Shown piece by piece: positions 3,923 through 5,208 of a stretch of DNA of 5,208 nucleotides; the stretch's first letter is position 1; every line of letters starts with the position of its first letter. The translations under genes and the position numbers were made by a program. The notes beneath the pieces are model-generated. The model saw only the letters and a program-made list of their open reading frames with translations. It made no database searches and had not been told where the DNA came from. The stretch is from Methanosarcinales archaeon (GTDB lineage Archaea > Halobacteriota > Methanosarcinia > Methanosarcinales > Methanocomedenaceae). The stretch covers positions 1 through 5,208 of the forward strand of contig DAOUWY010000156.1 of NCBI GenBank assembly GCA_030666885.1. Reading direction: 5' to 3'.

Positions 3923-4735
3923 ATGACTAAAGATTGGATTAGATTTATTGACTCTGTAAAAACTCCACTTAGTTTTTTTACACTAATTGCACTTATACTA
4001 GATGGTATCCTCATTGGGACAGCTGCATTTACTAATGAGGTTTCAATATTAGCACCATTAGGACTTCTATTATTGACTTTGTTAATCGTTGCAATAATAA
4101 CCATAAAAAATCCACTTGCTTTTTATCATCCAAAAGAATGGCCAAAAAAGGAAGAACCTCTTTTTGTTAACTTAATGTTTGACCTTCCGAATAAAGAAGT
4201 TCAGAAATTAAAATTTATGGAGTGCAAATTAACGATTAAAGATGTTAAAGATGATAAATCCAAACCTAAAGTAAGTAATCCAATCCTTACTTTAGGTGGT
4301 CTTAGTGAAGATGGAAAGCAAGTATGGACTTTAAAATTGCTCGATGACAATCCTGATTTTTCAGCTTCGTTGGAAATGGTCGAGGATAAAGGGTATTTGT
4401 TTAGCTGGGACGAAATTCCAGGAAACGATAACGGTAAACTCATTGAATTTCTAAAACAGAAATTTGAAATTGATTGGGTAAAAACAGAAGAAATCGAAAA
4501 AATCGATAATGGTAATACCATAAAGGTAACTACTGAAATAAATCATCTTTCGCTAAATCTTAACAAAGAAAAAACTGAAATAATATTTAAAATCGATGAC
4601 GATAGGACTGATAAATTCATGGCGAGAATGGAAAATGGTAAGCTAAACATATACGATAAAGGAAGGAAGTGGGAAGTAAGCCCATTTTACTTATATGCCT
4701 CACATCAAATTAATAGAAAAGTTGTGGAGAGATAA
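3923..4735 (+). CDS. Two-transmembrane protein with large soluble tail, partner of the YEATS-like protein
   Basis: 270 aa. Seen: a short N-terminal segment (MTKDWIRFIDSVKT), two TM helices (about residues 15-36, carrying Asp27, and 40-61) joined by a very short loop (TNEV), then a charged soluble tail of about 205 residues. The tail has two parts: a beta-rich section (about 75-155; FVNLMFDLPNKEVQKLKF, ILTLGGLSEDGKQVWTLKLL) and a section (about 158-246) with FSWDEIPGNDNGKLIEFL, IDWVKTEEIEKIDNGNTI and DRTDKFMARMENGKLNIYD. I recall that last pattern as recurring at the C-terminus of many otherwise unrelated hypothetical proteins of Methanosarcinales and some bacteria, function unknown. No signal peptidase site is visible; by positive-inside reasoning the tail is cytoplasmic. 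The next gene begins 2 nt after the stop, so the two are translationally coupled. Inference: a membrane component (sensor or pore-type effector) working with the YEATS-like protein. Its codons are visibly AT-richer than those of the genes to the left, suggesting separate acquisition. Confidence 0.85.
   Translation: MTKDWIRFIDSVKTPLSFFTLIALILDGILIGTAAFTNEVSILAPLGLLLLTLLIVAIITIKNPLAFYHPKEWPKKEEPLFVNLMFDLPNKEVQKLKFMECKLTIKDVKDDKSKPKVSNPILTLGGLSEDGKQVWTLKLLDDNPDFSASLEMVEDKGYLFSWDEIPGNDNGKLIEFLKQKFEIDWVKTEEIEKIDNGNTIKVTTEINHLSLNLNKEKTEIIFKIDDDRTDKFMARMENGKLNIYDKGRKWEVSPFYLYASHQINRKVVER
4264..4297. repeat. Perfect 12-bp inverted repeat inside the 2TM gene
   Basis: ACCTAAAGTAAG (4264-4275), a 10-nt loop TAATCCAATC, then CTTACTTTAGGT (4286-4297). 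The arms are exactly complementary. It encodes residues PKVSNPILTLGG in the soluble tail, so either it is a chance product of these codons or a functional mRNA hairpin. Confidence 0.75.
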
Positions 4736-4737
4736 TC

Positions 4738-5208
4738 ATGGAACAGGAACAATTTAAATTTGAGAACTATTCGATATCCATTGGGAGCCACGGGAAGGAC
4801 AAATTGTTCAAGTGGAAAGTTTTTATTTCCAAGAATGAACCAGATGAAAAGCTTGAAAAAGTAAGAAGTGTTGAGTATAGGCTTTCCGAATCTTTTCCAG
4901 ATCCCATTCGTCTTGTACAAAACCGCAATTCTCGGTTTGCTTTAGAGTCTGAAAGTTGGTATAATTTTCCAATTTATATCACAGTAAATTTGGAAGATAA
5001 CAGAGTAACGCTTACAAAATACGACTTGGATTTGAATAAAAATTGGCCTTTGGAAGAATTAAAAGGTATAAATCTGAAAAGCGCCGATTTAGAGAAAGCT
5101 AATTTTAGAAATGCCGATCTAAGAGATGCTAATTTACGAAATTCAAATTTAATCGGAGCTGATCTTAGCAATGCAGATCTAACAGATGCAAAATTAGTAC
5201 ATGCAAAA
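4738..5208 (+). CDS. Prokaryotic YEATS-like domain fused to pentapeptide repeats (3' partial)
   Basis: 157 residues are visible; the frame is open at the right edge. ATG 4738 follows GGAGAG (4726-4731) by 6 nt and lies 2 nt after the upstream stop. Seen: a YEATS-like beta-sandwich (about residues 22-100) with KWKVFIS (25-31), LEKVRSVEYRLSESFPDP (39-56), RFALESESWYNFPIYITV (66-83) and a closing TLTKYDLDL strand; then, from about residue 111, consecutive pentapeptides of A(D/N)LXX type (INLKS, ADLEK, ANFRN, ADLRD, ANLRN, SNLIG, ADLSN, ADLTD, AKLVH), at least nine before the cut. Known: eukaryotic YEATS domains read acylated lysines; prokaryotic YEATS-like domains have been described computationally as linked to TM proteins and predicted conflict or signalling systems; pentapeptide repeats form right-handed beta-helices used as scaffolds. 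Inference: a sensor that binds a modified ligand or protein and works with the 2TM protein. YEATS assignment is by pattern only. Confidence 0.83.
   Translation, partial: MEQEQFKFENYSISIGSHGKDKLFKWKVFISKNEPDEKLEKVRSVEYRLSESFPDPIRLVQNRNSRFALESESWYNFPIYITVNLEDNRVTLTKYDLDLNKNWPLEELKGINLKSADLEKANFRNADLRDANLRNSNLIGADLSNADLTDAKLVHAK

Noticed and set aside
4201..4521. Minus-strand 106-codon frame opposite the 2TM gene
   Set aside because: Ser/Phe/Leu-rich antisense of a well-supported coding sequence; the same applies to the frames at 4705-4920 and 4974-5171.

Overview
The window looks like an accessory stretch of a euryarchaeal genome, most likely from the Methanosarcinales or ANME-2/Methanoperedens group. 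This rests on a PGF-pre-PGF surface protein with a C-terminal membrane anchor, archaeal BRE/TATA-like boxes, SD sequences of the AGGTGATC/GGAGG type, a DUF4143-type ATPase family common in these genomes, and a BrnT/BrnA toxin-antitoxin pair. The assignment is inference from gene content; no rRNA or other marker gene is present.

Left part (1-1181): the 3' end of a large secreted or surface protein with two Ig-like modules rich in N-glycosylation sequons, a Gly/Ser linker, a PGF-pre-PGF domain and a C-terminal transmembrane anchor. It is cut by the left window edge.

Middle part (1182-3857): a scarred, recombined island. Reading rightwards, it holds the last ~33 codons of a DDE-type transposase (minus strand), the C-terminal DUF4143 part of an AAA+ ATPase (plus strand), two short tandem-repeat arrays of the CGCAGAT and CCGCAAAGA types, and a ~46-codon frame interrupted by an in-frame TAG. 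Next comes a minus-strand group of three genes: an unrecognised 133-aa helical protein, a BrnT-like toxin and a BrnA/CopG-like antitoxin. An 11-bp perfect inverted repeat and two copies of a 19-bp direct repeat lie upstream of this group. A GC-rich gene-less stretch follows, then another CGCAGAT-type patch, then a second fragment of the same ATPase family, this time the central portion. The two ATPase fragments are nearly complementary (central part ends where the C-terminal part begins), but their order on the chromosome is reversed.

Right part (3858-5208): a visibly AT-richer two-gene operon with its own BRE/TATA-like box. The first gene encodes a two-transmembrane protein with a large soluble tail ending in a recurrent archaeal hypothetical domain. 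The second starts 2 nt later and encodes an N-terminal prokaryotic YEATS-like domain fused to pentapeptide repeats, cut by the right window edge. The arrangement (membrane 2TM protein plus YEATS-like reader plus pentapeptide scaffold, beside a toxin-antitoxin island) suggests a membrane-linked sensing or biological-conflict system. It is the most interesting item in the window.
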